Program-made: the position numbers and the translations under genes
Shown: positions 25,846-38,480 of the stretch, in pieces
Numbering within the stretch: the stretch's first letter is position 1
Layout of the letters: each line of letters opens with the position of its first letter
Source of the DNA: Companilactobacillus kimchii DSM 13961 = JCM 10707
Lineage (GTDB): Bacteria; Bacillota; Bacilli; Lactobacillales; Lactobacillaceae
Assembly: GCF_001435445.1 (NCBI RefSeq)
Contig: NZ_AZDH01000003.1
Coordinates: 74,572 to 138,571 of the forward strand
Direction of reading: 5' to 3'
Length of the DNA: 64,000 nucleotides
Notes under the pieces: generated by a model
What the model was told of the DNA's origin: nothing
What the model saw: the letters and a program-made list of their open reading frames with translations, nothing else
Databases searched by the model: none

Positions 25846-27189
25846 TTATTTTTGTTTGATATATCCTTGATCGCCAAGAACTTTACGTAGTCCTAGCATA
25901 GCCGTATAGGTTGCGAGAACGTAAATTTTCTTAGTTGGGATCTTAGGAATTTGTTTGACGAAATCTTCAATTTCAACTGTTTCAATATTCTTATTCATAT
26001 TGAGACCAGCAATCTTGAAGCGATAAGTTACATCTTTGACACGTTTACCACCGGTAATAACTAATGGTAAATTGTCATAGTCGAAATCTTCAAAGTTAGC
26101 GTCCCAAATCCAACTAGTGTCGATACCGTCAGCGTAGTTGGCATTCAATAGAAAGGCTAATGAGTAAGGTTCTTTATCACTTAAAACAGTTTCAATAACT
26201 TGGTTCAAGCCAACTGGATTCTTAACCAGAATGATATTAACATCTTTGTCGTCAACGGTGATTGTTTCCTGACGACCGAAAACTTTTTCATCATAAGCAA
26301 AAGCTTTACGGATCTGTTCAACACCAATACCCATTTCTGACGCAATAGCATAAGCGGCTAGGGCGTTGTAAACATTGTATTTACCACCGATATTCATGGT
26401 AAATTTGTTACCGTCGATTTCAAATTCAGTTTTGTTAGGGAGTAATGTTGAAATATCAGTCACTTGATATTTTAATTGTCCACGTTTGAAATTACAGTTA
26501 GGACAGAAGTAACTACCCAAGTTAGCGTAAGAAATCATATGGTAGTGCATGATATGATTACATCTAGGACAAAGGACACCATCGGTATTAGTAGGTGCCT
26601 TGAAATCTTCATTTTCATGTCCTTTATCGGAGAAACCATAGTTAATAACTTTGTTAGGTAATTCTTTAGAAGCAAAGATAGCAGCATCGCCGTTGGCAAT
26701 AATTGTGGCATCTGGTGCTAATTTGATACCATCAAGAATTTTTTGATAAGTAGTGTAAATTTCACCGTAACGATCCATTTGATCACGGAAAATGTTAGTT
26801 AAAACAAAGTACTTAGGTTTGATATATTTACAAATGATAGGAACATTAGCTTCATCAACTTCTAGAACGGCCAAAGGTTTCTTGCTCTTTTTGCGATGAG
26901 TAACAAAGCTAGTTACGATACCTTGAATCATGTTGGAACCAGTTGGATTTGTTAAGACGTCATCATACTTTTGAATCAACATCTTGTTGATCAATGATGT
27001 TGTCAAAGTTTTACCATTGGTACCGGTCACGACAATCAATTCGTAATCTTTACCAAGACTCTTTAAAATATCAGGATCAATCTTGTAAGCAATTTTTCCG
27101 GGATATGAAGAACCACCGTTGAAAAATTTGTTTAAAATAAAATAAGATGTTTTTCCTGTTAATGTTGCAATACCTGATTTAAATGTCAT
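25846..27189 (-). CDS. murT: MurT-like Mur ligase (lipid II isoglutaminyl synthase subunit)
   Basis: This 447-residue protein has the Mur ligase ATP motif TGTNGKT at 55-61, and a four-cysteine zinc ribbon (C207, C210, C229, C232) inserted in the central domain, which is characteristic of MurT. The C-terminal DUF1727 region contains DGIDTSWIWD at about 354-363, where MurT supplies a catalytic aspartate. MurT amidates the D-glutamate of lipid II together with the glutaminase GatD. No gatD is adjacent: one side is a convergent transporter and the other a divergent tdk. The partner must be elsewhere, or this is a MurT-type paralogue with another role. Confidence 0.82.
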   Translation of the reverse strand: MTFKSGIATLTGKTSYFILNKFFNGGSSYPGKIAYKIDPDILKSLGKDYELIVVTGTNGKTLTTSLINKMLIQKYDDVLTNPTGSNMIQGIVTSFVTHRKKSKKPLAVLEVDEANVPIICKYIKPKYFVLTNIFRDQMDRYGEIYTTYQKILDGIKLAPDATIIANGDAAIFASKELPNKVINYGFSDKGHENEDFKAPTNTDGVLCPRCNHIMHYHMISYANLGSYFCPNCNFKRGQLKYQVTDISTLLPNKTEFEIDGNKFTMNIGGKYNVYNALAAYAIASEMGIGVEQIRKAFAYDEKVFGRQETITVDDKDVNIILVKNPVGLNQVIETVLSDKEPYSLAFLLNANYADGIDTSWIWDANFEDFDYDNLPLVITGGKRVKDVTYRFKIAGLNMNKNIETVEIEDFVKQIPKIPTKKIYVLATYTAMLGLRKVLGDQGYIKQK

Positions 27190-27341
27190 TATGAAAACCC
27201 CAAATTGAATTAATTAAAACAATATTATCATACCTCACAAGTATTTTATGCGATTTTGTTTGAAATTGAAAAATGTTTAATATGTTCAAGAGGCAGTTTT
27301 TTCGTTATAATTTTGAAGGATATAATTTTGGAGGCGTAAAA

Positions 27342-27923
27342 TTGGCTCAATTATTTTTTAAATACGGTGCTATGAATAGTGGAAAATCGATTGAGATTTT
27401 AAAAGTGGCGCATAATTATGAAGAACAGGGTAAGTCAGTTATTTTAATGACAAGTATTATGGATACTCGTTCAGGTACTGGAAAAATACAGAGTCGTATG
27501 GGGTTAACTCGTCCAGCTATTGCTCTCAAGAAAGATTCTGATGTTTTTGAGATCGTAAAGGAAAGAAATCCTGATGCATCTTGTATATTGATTGATGAAT
27601 GCGAATTTATGACAAAGGATCAAGTTTTACAGGCAACTAAAGTAGTTGATGATTTAGGAATTCCTGTTATGGCTTTTGGTTTGAAGAATGATTTTCGCAA
27701 TGAGCTATTCGAAGGTACAAAATATTTATTACTTTATGCAGATAAATTGGAAGAAATGAAGACTATCTGTTGGTTCTGTACAAAAAAAGCTACAATGAAT
27801 ATGCGTATGTCAAATGGCAAGCCGGTTTTTGAGGGAGAACAAGTTTCAATTGGTGGCAATGAAATGTACTATCCAGTTTGTCGCCGTCATTACAACCATC
27901 CTCCAATGCTAGATAATAAATAA
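27342..27923 (+). CDS. tdk: Thymidine kinase
   Basis: This 193-residue type II thymidine kinase phosphorylates thymidine in the salvage pathway. It has the P-loop GAMNSGKS at 9-16, a Walker B-like DECEF at 85-89 and a zinc site from CWFC (C143, C146) with C180 and H183. The frame is open from 27273, but TTG 27342 with GGAGGCG at 27330-27336 matches the family N terminus, so the extra 23 codons are not included. tdk-prfA-prmC order is common in Firmicutes. Confidence 0.92.
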   Translation: MAQLFFKYGAMNSGKSIEILKVAHNYEEQGKSVILMTSIMDTRSGTGKIQSRMGLTRPAIALKKDSDVFEIVKERNPDASCILIDECEFMTKDQVLQATKVVDDLGIPVMAFGLKNDFRNELFEGTKYLLLYADKLEEMKTICWFCTKKATMNMRMSNGKPVFEGEQVSIGGNEMYYPVCRRHYNHPPMLDNK

Positions 27924-27940
27924 GAGAAAGGATTGTTAAG

Positions 27941-29038
27941 TTGGATAAAATATTTGAACAACTAGAAACGTTGCTTGAAAGATATCAGGAACTCCAAGAA
28001 TTAATGAGTGATCCTGAAGTTATCAACGACACTAAGCGTTATATGGCTTACTCAAAAGAAGAAGCTGATATGCGTGACGTTGTTGCTGCTTTCAGACGTT
28101 ACAAGGAATTAAAGAAGAGCATCAGTGATAGCGATGAAATTTTGCGTGAAACTGATGACCCAGAAATGACTGCAATGGCTAAAGAAGAAATGGATTCTTC
28201 TAAGAAGGAATTAGATGAGGTTGAACACAACATCACTCTATTGATGCTTCCTAAAGATCCTAACGATGATAAGAATATTATCATGGAAATTCGTGGTGCC
28301 GCTGGTGGTGATGAAGCCAGTTTATTTGCAGCTGATTTGTTGAGTATGTACAGTAAATATGCTGAAAAACAAGGTTGGAGTTTTGATATCATTGATGAAA
28401 CTGACACTGAAGTTGGTGGTTACAAGGATGTTGCTGTAATGATCACAGGTGACAGTGTCTATTCAAAATTGAAGTATGAGAATGGTGCTCATCGTGTTCA
28501 AAGAATTCCTTCTACTGAGTCACAAGGACGTGTTCACACTTCAACTGCTACTGTTGCAGTTATGCCTGAATATGACGAAGTTGATATTGATATTGATCCT
28601 AAAGACATTCGTACTGATGTGTATCGTTCATCTGGTGCTGGTGGTCAGCATATCAATAAGACTTCATCAGCTGTTCGTATGACCCATTTACCAACAGGTA
28701 TTGTTGTTGCTATGCAAGATCAACGTTCACAACAACAAAACCGTCAAAAGGCCATGCAAATTTTGAAGTCTCGTGTTTATGATTACTATGAATCACAAAA
28801 TCAAAGTGAATATGATGAAAAACGTAAGTCAGCTGTCGGTACTGGTGATCGTTCTGAACGTATCAGAACTTACAATTATCCTCAAAACCGTGTGACTGAT
28901 CATCGTATTGGTTTATCTTTGAACAAATTGGATAGAATCATGAATGGCGAACTTGAAGAAATTATCGATGCCTTGATTGTTGATGACCAAACCAAGAAGT
29001 TGGAGCAAATTCAAAGTGGAGAAGCTAAGTTATTCTAA
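27941..29038 (+). CDS. prfA: Peptide chain release factor 1
   Basis: This 365-residue RF1 releases proteins at UAA and UAG. The catalytic GGQ is at 234-236 within [12 protein letters not shown]. The codon-recognition region contains the PxT-type motif IPSTE, which separates RF1 from RF2. The glutamine of GGQ is the target of PrmC, encoded immediately downstream and overlapping by 23 bases. The start is TTG 27941, with AAAGGA at 27927-27932. Confidence 0.95.
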   Translation: MDKIFEQLETLLERYQELQELMSDPEVINDTKRYMAYSKEEADMRDVVAAFRRYKELKKSISDSDEILRETDDPEMTAMAKEEMDSSKKELDEVEHNITLLMLPKDPNDDKNIIMEIRGAAGGDEASLFAADLLSMYSKYAEKQGWSFDIIDETDTEVGGYKDVAVMITGDSVYSKLKYENGAHRVQRIPSTESQGRVHTSTATVAVMPEYDEVDIDIDPKDIRTDVYRSSGAGGQHINKTSSAVRMTHLPTGIVVAMQDQRSQQQNRQKAMQILKSRVYDYYESQNQSEYDEKRKSAVGTGDRSERIRTYNYPQNRVTDHRIGLSLNKLDRIMNGELEEIIDALIVDDQTKKLEQIQSGEAKLF

Positions 29039-29864
29039 CGCCCTGAAAAGGGCTTTTTTATTGTTAAAAGAGCAAGATAAGTTCCCAGAAGATGCACAGT
29101 ACTTAATGGAAGAGTTAAGTGGCTTTAACTATACGCAATTGCAACTGCATCGTAATGAGGTAGTGCCTAATGATATTATGCGTAAATTTCATGATGGTAT
29201 TGTAAAACTTGGGATGGACGTACCAGTTCAATATATTTTAGGGTATGCTTATTTCTTGAATCGCAATTTCACAGTTAATGAAAATGTTTTAATACCGAGA
29301 CAAGATACTGAGGAAATGGTGCAAAAGATCATCGATGATCATAGTGCTAAGAATGAATCTATCTGTGATATTGGAACAGGGTCAGGGATAATTGCAATCA
29401 GTTTGGGAATAGCTTTTCCTAATGACGATATTTTAGCAACAGATATATCGGCTGAAGCACTTAAAGTGGCCAAACTGAACGCGGACAACTATCAAGCTAA
29501 TAATGTTTATTTTCAACAAAGTGATCTATTTAAAACGATCAAACCACAGCAATTCGATGTGATTGTTTCTAATCCGCCATATATTGCTGAGGACGAAAAA
29601 AAGGACATGGATCCGAGTGTTATTAAATATGAGCCGGATTTAGCTTTATATGGAAGAGATAATGGTTTAGAATTCTATGAGAACATTGTAAAGGTAGTCG
29701 ATAATTATCTTTCGGATGATGGAACTCTCTATATGGAATTTGGATTTAAACAAAAAAATGCAATAAATCAAATTTTTTGTGATAATTTACCCAATTATGT
29801 TGTAGAATTTCATAAAGATATGAGTGGTAATTACCGATATCTAAAAGCTAAAAAGGAGATGTAG
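29016..29864 (+). CDS. prmC: Release factor glutamine methyltransferase
   Basis: This 282-residue methyltransferase methylates the GGQ glutamine of release factors. It has an N-terminal helical domain, the SAM motif [11 protein letters not shown] and the catalytic NPPY at 186-189. I chose GTG 29016, inside prfA, because it restores the first helix of the family (YSNALKRAF) and GGAG at 29002-29005 is correctly spaced. The frame itself is open from 28977. An intrinsic-terminator-like hairpin lies within codons 9-15. Alternative start TTG 29061 would lack the first helix. Confidence 0.9.
   Translation: MEKLSYSNALKRAFLLLKEQDKFPEDAQYLMEELSGFNYTQLQLHRNEVVPNDIMRKFHDGIVKLGMDVPVQYILGYAYFLNRNFTVNENVLIPRQDTEEMVQKIIDDHSAKNESICDIGTGSGIIAISLGIAFPNDDILATDISAEALKVAKLNADNYQANNVYFQQSDLFKTIKPQQFDVIVSNPPYIAEDEKKDMDPSVIKYEPDLALYGRDNGLEFYENIVKVVDNYLSDDGTLYMEFGFKQKNAINQIFCDNLPNYVVEFHKDMSGNYRYLKAKKEM
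29040..29059 (+). terminator. Terminator-like hairpin inside the prmC coding start
   Basis: GCCCT (29040-29044), a GAAA tetraloop and AGGGC (29049-29053) are followed by six T. It begins two bases after the prfA stop but inside prmC codons, so it could attenuate prmC and downstream genes. Confidence 0.7.
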
Positions 29865-29866
29865 TA

Positions 29867-30877
29867 TTGGAAACTGAGATACTCGAGAGTACACAGATTC
29901 AAGAAGCTGCAGATTTCTTAGCTGATGGACAGTTAGTGGCTTTTCCCACTGAAACTGTCTACGGCTTAGGAGCTGACGCAACAAGACCTGATGTAGTCAA
30001 AGAGGTTTATGCTGCTAAAGGACGTCCAAGTGATAATCCTTTGATAGTTCATGTTTCTGGACCAGAGATGGTCTGGGAATATGCAGACAACAGTTACAAA
30101 CCATTGGCGGAAAAACTAATGAAAGGATTTTGGCCAGGTCCTTTGACAATTATTATGCCAATTCAACCCGGTAAACTTTCAAAAGCTGTCACAGGTGGTT
30201 TAACGACTGCTGCCTTTCGTATGCCTAATAATGCAGCGACATTGAACCTTATCAAGACTTTTGGCAAACCAATTGTTGGTCCTTCTGCTAATACTAGTGG
30301 AAAACCAAGCCCAACTTTGGCTAAACATGTTTATCATGATTTACATGGTAAAATTGCAGCTATTTTGGATGATGGACCAACCAAGATCGGTGTTGAGTCA
30401 ACAGTAATTGATTTGTCTGTTGATGTACCAACTATTTTGAGACCAGGGATGATAACGGATAAGGACCTTTTGAAGGTCATTGACAACGTTAATAGTGATC
30501 ACCATAAGGTCAAAGCCGGTGAGGTTCCAAAGGCACCAGGGATGAAATATAAGCATTATGCACCAAGTGCTCAAGTTATTATTGTTGATGATAAGAGTGA
30601 CTTTAAACAAGCAATCGCACAATACCAAGCCAAAGATGTTCCAATGGGTGTCATGGCAGTGGATGAAATTTTGCAAGAAGTACCAGCTGGAATCAAGACC
30701 TTTTCACTAGGAAATGATGTCATTAGTGCTTCCAGGGATCTATTTGCTGGCTTACGCCAATTAGATGCTGATCATGTAAAATTCATTCTTGCTCAAGGAT
30801 TTCCTGATGCGGATCACGGTGAGGCTTACAGCAATCGTTTGAATAAATCAGCGGGTAACGCACATTATAAAAACTAA
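29867..30877 (+). CDS. ywlC: L-threonylcarbamoyladenylate synthase (Sua5 type)
   Basis: This 336-residue enzyme makes threonylcarbamoyl-AMP, the first step toward t6A37 in tRNAs that read ANN codons. It has the YrdC domain at about 10-200 ([26 protein letters not shown]) and a C-terminal Sua5 domain of about 120 residues beyond the linker with [10 protein letters not shown]. The length separates it from the short YrdC form. The start is TTG 29867 behind AAAGGAGATG. It lies in the prfA-prmC cluster, common in Firmicutes. Confidence 0.92.
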   Translation: METEILESTQIQEAADFLADGQLVAFPTETVYGLGADATRPDVVKEVYAAKGRPSDNPLIVHVSGPEMVWEYADNSYKPLAEKLMKGFWPGPLTIIMPIQPGKLSKAVTGGLTTAAFRMPNNAATLNLIKTFGKPIVGPSANTSGKPSPTLAKHVYHDLHGKIAAILDDGPTKIGVESTVIDLSVDVPTILRPGMITDKDLLKVIDNVNSDHHKVKAGEVPKAPGMKYKHYAPSAQVIIVDDKSDFKQAIAQYQAKDVPMGVMAVDEILQEVPAGIKTFSLGNDVISASRDLFAGLRQLDADHVKFILAQGFPDADHGEAYSNRLNKSAGNAHYKN

Positions 30878-30888
30878 GGAGACAGAAA

Positions 30889-31518
30889 ATGTCTAAATTT
30901 ACAGTATTGAACCACCCTTTAATTCAACACAAATTAACAATTATTAGAAATAAGAATACTGGTACAAAAGTATTCCGTGAAGTTGCTAATGAAATTGGTG
31001 AATTGATGGTTTATGAAATTACAAGAGACTTGCCTCTAAAAGATGTTGTTGTTGAAACACCAATGGGCAAATCAACACAAAAAGTTCTTGCAGGTAAGAA
31101 GCTTGCTGTTATTCCTATTTTACGTGCTGGTTTGGGCATGGTTGATGGTGTTCTTGAATTGATCCCAGCTGCTAAGGTTGGTCATATCGGTATGTACCGT
31201 GATGAAGAAACTTTGAAACCACATGAATACTTTGTAAAACTTCCTAGCGATATTGATCAACGTGAATTATTCATCGTTGATCCAATGCTTGCTACTGGTG
31301 GTTCTGCTAATATGGCTATCGATGCATTGAAGAAGCGTGGTGCTAAACACATGCGTTTAGTCGTTCTAGTTGCTGCTCCAGAAGGTGTTAAAGCCGTTCA
31401 AGAAGCACATCCAGACGTTGATATCTACGCAGCTTCACTAGATGAAAAGATTACAGACAGTGGTTATATTTTCCCTGGATTAGGCGATGCCGGCGACAGA
31501 TTATTTGGGACAAAATAA
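30889..31518 (+). CDS. upp: Uracil phosphoribosyltransferase
   Basis: This 209-residue enzyme converts uracil and PRPP to UMP in pyrimidine salvage. The PRPP-binding loop [14 protein letters not shown] is near residues 130-143, and the uracil-binding C terminus [11 protein letters not shown] is present. The length is exact for the family. AAGGAGACAG precedes ATG. It stands immediately before the ATP synthase operon, the standard Lactobacillales arrangement. Confidence 0.95.
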   Translation: MSKFTVLNHPLIQHKLTIIRNKNTGTKVFREVANEIGELMVYEITRDLPLKDVVVETPMGKSTQKVLAGKKLAVIPILRAGLGMVDGVLELIPAAKVGHIGMYRDEETLKPHEYFVKLPSDIDQRELFIVDPMLATGGSANMAIDALKKRGAKHMRLVVLVAAPEGVKAVQEAHPDVDIYAASLDEKITDSGYIFPGLGDAGDRLFGTK

Positions 31519-31530
31519 CAATTTCATTGT

Positions 31531-31558
31531 TTGAATATATAAAATTTAGTGTTATTAT
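31531..31558 (+). promoter_or_regulatory. Candidate promoter of the atp operon
   Basis: TTGAAT (31531-31536) and TATTAT (31553-31558) with a 16-base spacer lie between upp and atpB, 48 bases before the start codon. Confidence 0.5.
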
Positions 31559-31605
31559 TTTGTGGTATCAATTGTTTTCAATAAGCGAAGAAAGGAGGGT
31601 TATTA

Positions 31606-32316
31606 TTGGATGATAAGTATAAGTTTATTGATTTCTTAGGGTTAAGATTCAATGTTGCAAATGACTTATCAGTTCTTATCTCTGCGATCCTTGTTTTCAT
31701 TTTGGTCTTTGCATTATCGCGTAAGATCACGATGAGGCCAGGTAAGGCACAGAATGTACTCGAATGGATGATTGATTTTACTAACAGTATTGTAAAATCG
31801 GCAATGCCTGATGGGTCTGGTAGACGCTTTAACCTTTATGCATTTGTATTATTCCTATTTATTTTTGTTTCAAACCAATTAGGATTAATTTTTCAAGTAA
31901 AGGTTGGAGGTTTCACATACGTTAAGTCACCAACAACCAATCCACTAATTACAATGGGACTCGCTACGATTTCATTGTTGCTTTCACATTACTATGCTGT
32001 GAAGAAATTTGGATTTGGTGGTTACTTATCCAATTATGCGAGACCGGTAAAGTTCTTACTACCAATTAACCTTCTGGAAGAGTTTACAAACTTCCTAACA
32101 TTGTCACTACGTCTTTACGGTAATATATTTGCCGGTGAAGTACTTCTTGCACTTATTGGAACTGTTGCAAAAAGCGTTGGCGCTGTTACATTCGTCGCAG
32201 CAATACCATTAGCCATGGTATGGCAAGGCTTTTCTGTATTTATTGGAGCCATCCAAGCGTATGTATTTACCACATTGTCTATGGTCTATATTTCACGTAA
32301 ACTGGAACAAGAATAA
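31606..32316 (+). CDS. atpB: ATP synthase Fo subunit a
   Basis: This 236-residue membrane subunit forms the proton half-channels beside the c-ring. It has five or six hydrophobic segments. The essential arginine lies in the penultimate helix region, LSLRLYGNIFAGEVLL, near residue 173. The start is TTG 31606, with AAAGGAGGG at 31591-31599. It is first of eight atp genes in standard order; no atpI precedes it. Confidence 0.95.
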   Translation: MDDKYKFIDFLGLRFNVANDLSVLISAILVFILVFALSRKITMRPGKAQNVLEWMIDFTNSIVKSAMPDGSGRRFNLYAFVLFLFIFVSNQLGLIFQVKVGGFTYVKSPTTNPLITMGLATISLLLSHYYAVKKFGFGGYLSNYARPVKFLLPINLLEEFTNFLTLSLRLYGNIFAGEVLLALIGTVAKSVGAVTFVAAIPLAMVWQGFSVFIGAIQAYVFTTLSMVYISRKLEQE

Positions 32317-32553
<237 letters not shown>

Positions 32554-32568
32554 TACATATGATGACTC

Positions 32569-32595
32569 GGCGATCAATAAAAAATCGCCTTTTTT
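32569..32595 (+). terminator. Terminator-like hairpin between atpE and atpF
   Basis: GGCGAT (32569-32574) pairs perfectly with ATCGCC (32584-32589) over a 9-base loop and is followed by six T. It lies inside the atp operon and would partly uncouple atpBE from atpFHAGDC. Confidence 0.75.
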
Positions 32596-32632
32596 ATGTG
32601 TGTATTTATTTGATAGGAAGGAGTGAAGAATA

Positions 32633-33151
32633 TTGGCAGGTTTATTAGTTCTCGGAGCCAATCAAGTAGCTTTGGGAGACATGCTTTTCGTTCTTGTTTC
32701 TTTCATCATTTTGGCACTTGCGGTTAAGCATTTTGCTTGGGGTCCAATCACAAAAATGATGGACGCCAGATCTGAAAAAATCACTGGTGACCTTGATTAT
32801 GCGGATCAAGAACGTGCTCGTGCTAAAAAGTTGGCTCAAGAACGTGAAGATGCACTTAAAAATTCACGTGCTGAAGCAGTTGGAATCGTTAATAAGGCTA
32901 AGGAAAGTGGAGAGACTCAAAAGAAGTCTATCTTAACTGAAGCCCACGGCGAAGCTGAAGAAGTGAGACAAAGAGCTAAATCTGATGCTGATAAAGCTAA
33001 ACAAGATGCTATGGCTGGAGCACAAAAAGACATAGCAAACTTATCTTTGGAAATTGCTTCTAAAGTTATTTCTAAAGAGCTTAATGCTGACGATCAAAAG
33101 TCACTAATCGACTCTTATATTAAGGAGTTGACGGTTAATGAAACTAAGTAA
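32633..33151 (+). CDS. atpF: ATP synthase Fo subunit b
   Basis: This 172-residue stator subunit has one N-terminal membrane segment (about 12-32) and a long charged helix (about 45-150) that dimerises and reaches up to F1. GAEEVRQRAKSDADKAKQDA-like heptads are typical. The start is TTG 32633 with AAGGAGTG. It overlaps atpH by 14 bases. Confidence 0.93.
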   Translation: MAGLLVLGANQVALGDMLFVLVSFIILALAVKHFAWGPITKMMDARSEKITGDLDYADQERARAKKLAQEREDALKNSRAEAVGIVNKAKESGETQKKSILTEAHGEAEEVRQRAKSDADKAKQDAMAGAQKDIANLSLEIASKVISKELNADDQKSLIDSYIKELTVNETK

Positions 33152-33686
33152 TAAGCAAGTGGGAAAACGCTATACTAAGGCACTTTATGAAGTTGCCGAA
33201 GAACAAAAGTCTGTAGAAGAAATGCTTGAAGATTTAAAAGCTTTGAAGCAAGTTTATGAGGAAAATCCTGGTTTGGGTTTTGCTTTAGCAGGCCGTTCTA
33301 TTTCTCGCACTGAAAAGCTTAAAATTTTGGATACATTGAAGGGTCAATTTGGTCCTTTAATGCAAGATTTCTTAGGATTAGTGTTTGATAACAATCGTAT
33401 GGATTGTGTTATTGATATTGCTGATGCTTTTATCGAAAAATACGATGAAGTTAATGGAATTGTTGAAGCAACAGTTACAACAGCAATTGATTTAGATCAG
33501 GCACAAGCCGAAAATCTTAAATCCGTGATTAAAAAGAGATTTTCAGTAAATGAAGTAAATTTAACGAAAATAGTTGATTCAAATATCATTGGTGGCGTTA
33601 TAATCCGTGTTGGAGACCAAGTTGTCGATGGTAGTGTTGTTAAGAAGTTTAATGACATTAAGAACATGCTATTAGTTAATAATTAA
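33138..33686 (+). CDS. atpH: ATP synthase F1 subunit delta
   Basis: This 182-residue protein is the OSCP-type delta subunit that ties the b dimer to the top of F1. It has the N-terminal helical bundle (KQVGKRYTKALYEVAEE) and a C-terminal VDSNIIGGVIIRVGDQVVDGSV segment, diagnostic for the family. The start overlaps atpF. Six bases after its stop the GAGGTG signal for atpA is found. Confidence 0.94.
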   Translation: MKLSNKQVGKRYTKALYEVAEEQKSVEEMLEDLKALKQVYEENPGLGFALAGRSISRTEKLKILDTLKGQFGPLMQDFLGLVFDNNRMDCVIDIADAFIEKYDEVNGIVEATVTTAIDLDQAQAENLKSVIKKRFSVNEVNLTKIVDSNIIGGVIIRVGDQVVDGSVVKKFNDIKNMLLVNN

Positions 33687-35237
<1,551 letters not shown>

Positions 35238-35254
35238 TACAGGAGGTTTAAATA

Positions 35255-36172
35255 ATGGCTGAGTCCCTTATGGATATTAAAAGAAGAATTTCTTCTACTA
35301 AGAAAACCGGTCAAATAACAAAGGCCATGCAAATGGTCTCTGGTGCTAAACTCTCTCGTATTGAAAAGAAATCTATTGCTTATCAATTGTATGAAAAAAA
35401 GGTTGAAGATATTGTTAGACATTTAACAGCTGCTGATGTGTTTAAAGAATTATCTGTTGCAGATGATTCCACTGATCCGTTGAGTTTAAACAGTCTTCTA
35501 AAAGTTCGTGAAGTCAAGAAGACCGCATACGTTGTCATTACAAGTGATCGTGGTCTTGTTGGTGGATACAATAGTAATATTTTAAAAGCAATGATGGATC
35601 TTTTCCAAAAGAAATATCATGGTGATAAAAGTAAATTTACTATCATTTCCTTAGGTGCAACTGGTACTGAATTTTTCAAAGCACGTGGCTTTGATGTTGC
35701 TTATGAATATACAGGTTTACCTGATATTCCAACTGTCGAAGACATTACACCAATCATGAAAACAATTTTGCAAATGTATCAAGCTGAATTGTTTGATGAA
35801 ATTGACATTTGTCATAATCATCACGTTAATTCATTAGTTTCTAAGTTTACAACTCAAAAACTTTTGCCATTAACAGAACCTGATGATGTTACTGCTGAAG
35901 AACAACAAGTTGCTAGTGAGTACATCACAGAACCAAACCCTAAAGCAGTTCTATCTGCAATTGTGCCTCAATATATTGAGTGTTTAGTTTTAGGAGCAAT
36001 GATGGATGCAAAAACAGCAGAGCATGCTGCTTCTGTAACAGCTATGAAGAGTGCTAGTGATAATGCTGATGACCTTATTGCAGGTTTATCACTACATTAT
36101 AATCGTGCTCGTCAGGCTCAAATTACTACAGAGATCACTGAAATTATCGGTGGTGCTGCTGCACTTGAATAG
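35255..36172 (+). CDS. atpG: ATP synthase F1 subunit gamma
   Basis: This 305-residue central-stalk subunit rotates within alpha3beta3. It has the conserved N-terminal helix (MDIKRRISSTKKTGQITKAM) and C-terminal helix (MKSASDNADDLI...RARQAQITTEI). The length is normal for lactobacilli. CAGGAGG precedes ATG 35255. Confidence 0.95.
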   Translation: MAESLMDIKRRISSTKKTGQITKAMQMVSGAKLSRIEKKSIAYQLYEKKVEDIVRHLTAADVFKELSVADDSTDPLSLNSLLKVREVKKTAYVVITSDRGLVGGYNSNILKAMMDLFQKKYHGDKSKFTIISLGATGTEFFKARGFDVAYEYTGLPDIPTVEDITPIMKTILQMYQAELFDEIDICHNHHVNSLVSKFTTQKLLPLTEPDDVTAEEQQVASEYITEPNPKAVLSAIVPQYIECLVLGAMMDAKTAEHAASVTAMKSASDNADDLIAGLSLHYNRARQAQITTEITEIIGGAAALE

Positions 36173-36177
36173 TTTAG

Positions 36178-37650
<1,473 letters not shown>

Positions 37651-37667
37651 CAGAAGGAGGAAATGAT

Positions 37668-38096
37668 ATGGCTGGTAATATTATGAAGGTCAATATTGTT
37701 ACTCCTGATGGTGTTGTTTACGACCATCATGCAAAACTCGTTGTCTTGAGTACCATTGATGGTGAAATTGGTGTCATGGCGCACCATGCCCCAATTATTG
37801 CCCCATTGGTCATTGATGAAGTTCGTGTCCGTCGTGTCGACAAGCCTCACCATGAAGACTCAATTGCTGTAAATGGCGGGTTCTTGGAGTTTAGTAATGA
37901 TCTAGTATCGATCGTGGCTAATAGTGCCGAAAGAGCTAGAGATATTGATTTAAGACGTGCCAAATATGCTAAGCAAAGAGCTGAAAGTACTATCAAATCT
38001 GCTGAAGAAAAGCACAATATTGATGAGTTAGCTCGTGCACAAGTATCCTTACGTAAGGCTATTAATAGAATTAACGTAAGTTCACATCGTAATTAA
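37668..38096 (+). CDS. atpC: ATP synthase F1 subunit epsilon
   Basis: This 142-residue subunit has the N-terminal beta sandwich (VNIVTPDGVVYDHHAKLV) and the C-terminal two-helix hairpin (ARAQVSLRKAINRINV) that can inhibit the enzyme. AAGGAGG at about 37653 precedes ATG 37668. A terminator closes the operon 14 bases after the stop. Confidence 0.95.
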   Translation: MAGNIMKVNIVTPDGVVYDHHAKLVVLSTIDGEIGVMAHHAPIIAPLVIDEVRVRRVDKPHHEDSIAVNGGFLEFSNDLVSIVANSAERARDIDLRRAKYAKQRAESTIKSAEEKHNIDELARAQVSLRKAINRINVSSHRN

Positions 38097-38110
38097 TATG
38101 TAATTAATAA

Positions 38111-38137
38111 AGACTGAGGAGACTCAGTCTTTTTTTG
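38111..38137 (+). terminator. Terminator of the atp operon
   Basis: AGACTGAG (38111-38118) pairs perfectly with CTCAGTCT (38123-38130) over a GAGA tetraloop, and a run of T reaches 38137. Confidence 0.92.
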
Positions 38138-38222
38138 TACCTTAAATTAAGTTAAAGTATTTGATATGGATAAACTTCATTATTGATAAAATGTTATTAT
38201 TTAGAAAAGTGAGGTTTATAAA

Positions 38223-38456
38223 ATGACAAATTTGGGAATAAATGCAATAATTACGCTTGTAAGCCATATCATTTTTATATGGATCAGTTTTAATATATTA
38301 CAAGTGGTGGATTGGAAAAAGATATATAACAAAACCAATCCTAAAATGTTACAATTACTTGTAGCGTTTATTGCAATCGCTCTGGGTTACACTGTAAGTT
38401 CGTTTTTCATGAGTATTTTCAGTTTAACTCAGAATATAGCCTTGTTTTTTAAATGA
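38223..38456 (+). CDS. DUF1146 family membrane protein
   Basis: This 77-residue protein has two hydrophobic segments (about 8-27 and 45-70) separated by the conserved DWKKIYNKTNP loop, matching DUF1146 (YwzB-like). The family is widespread in Bacilli and typically lies between the atp operon and murA, as here. The function is unknown. GTGAGG precedes ATG 38223. Confidence 0.85.
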   Translation: MTNLGINAIITLVSHIIFIWISFNILQVVDWKKIYNKTNPKMLQLLVAFIAIALGYTVSSFFMSIFSLTQNIALFFK

Positions 38457-38480
38457 TTCCAGGTTTTGGAGGAGAATATT

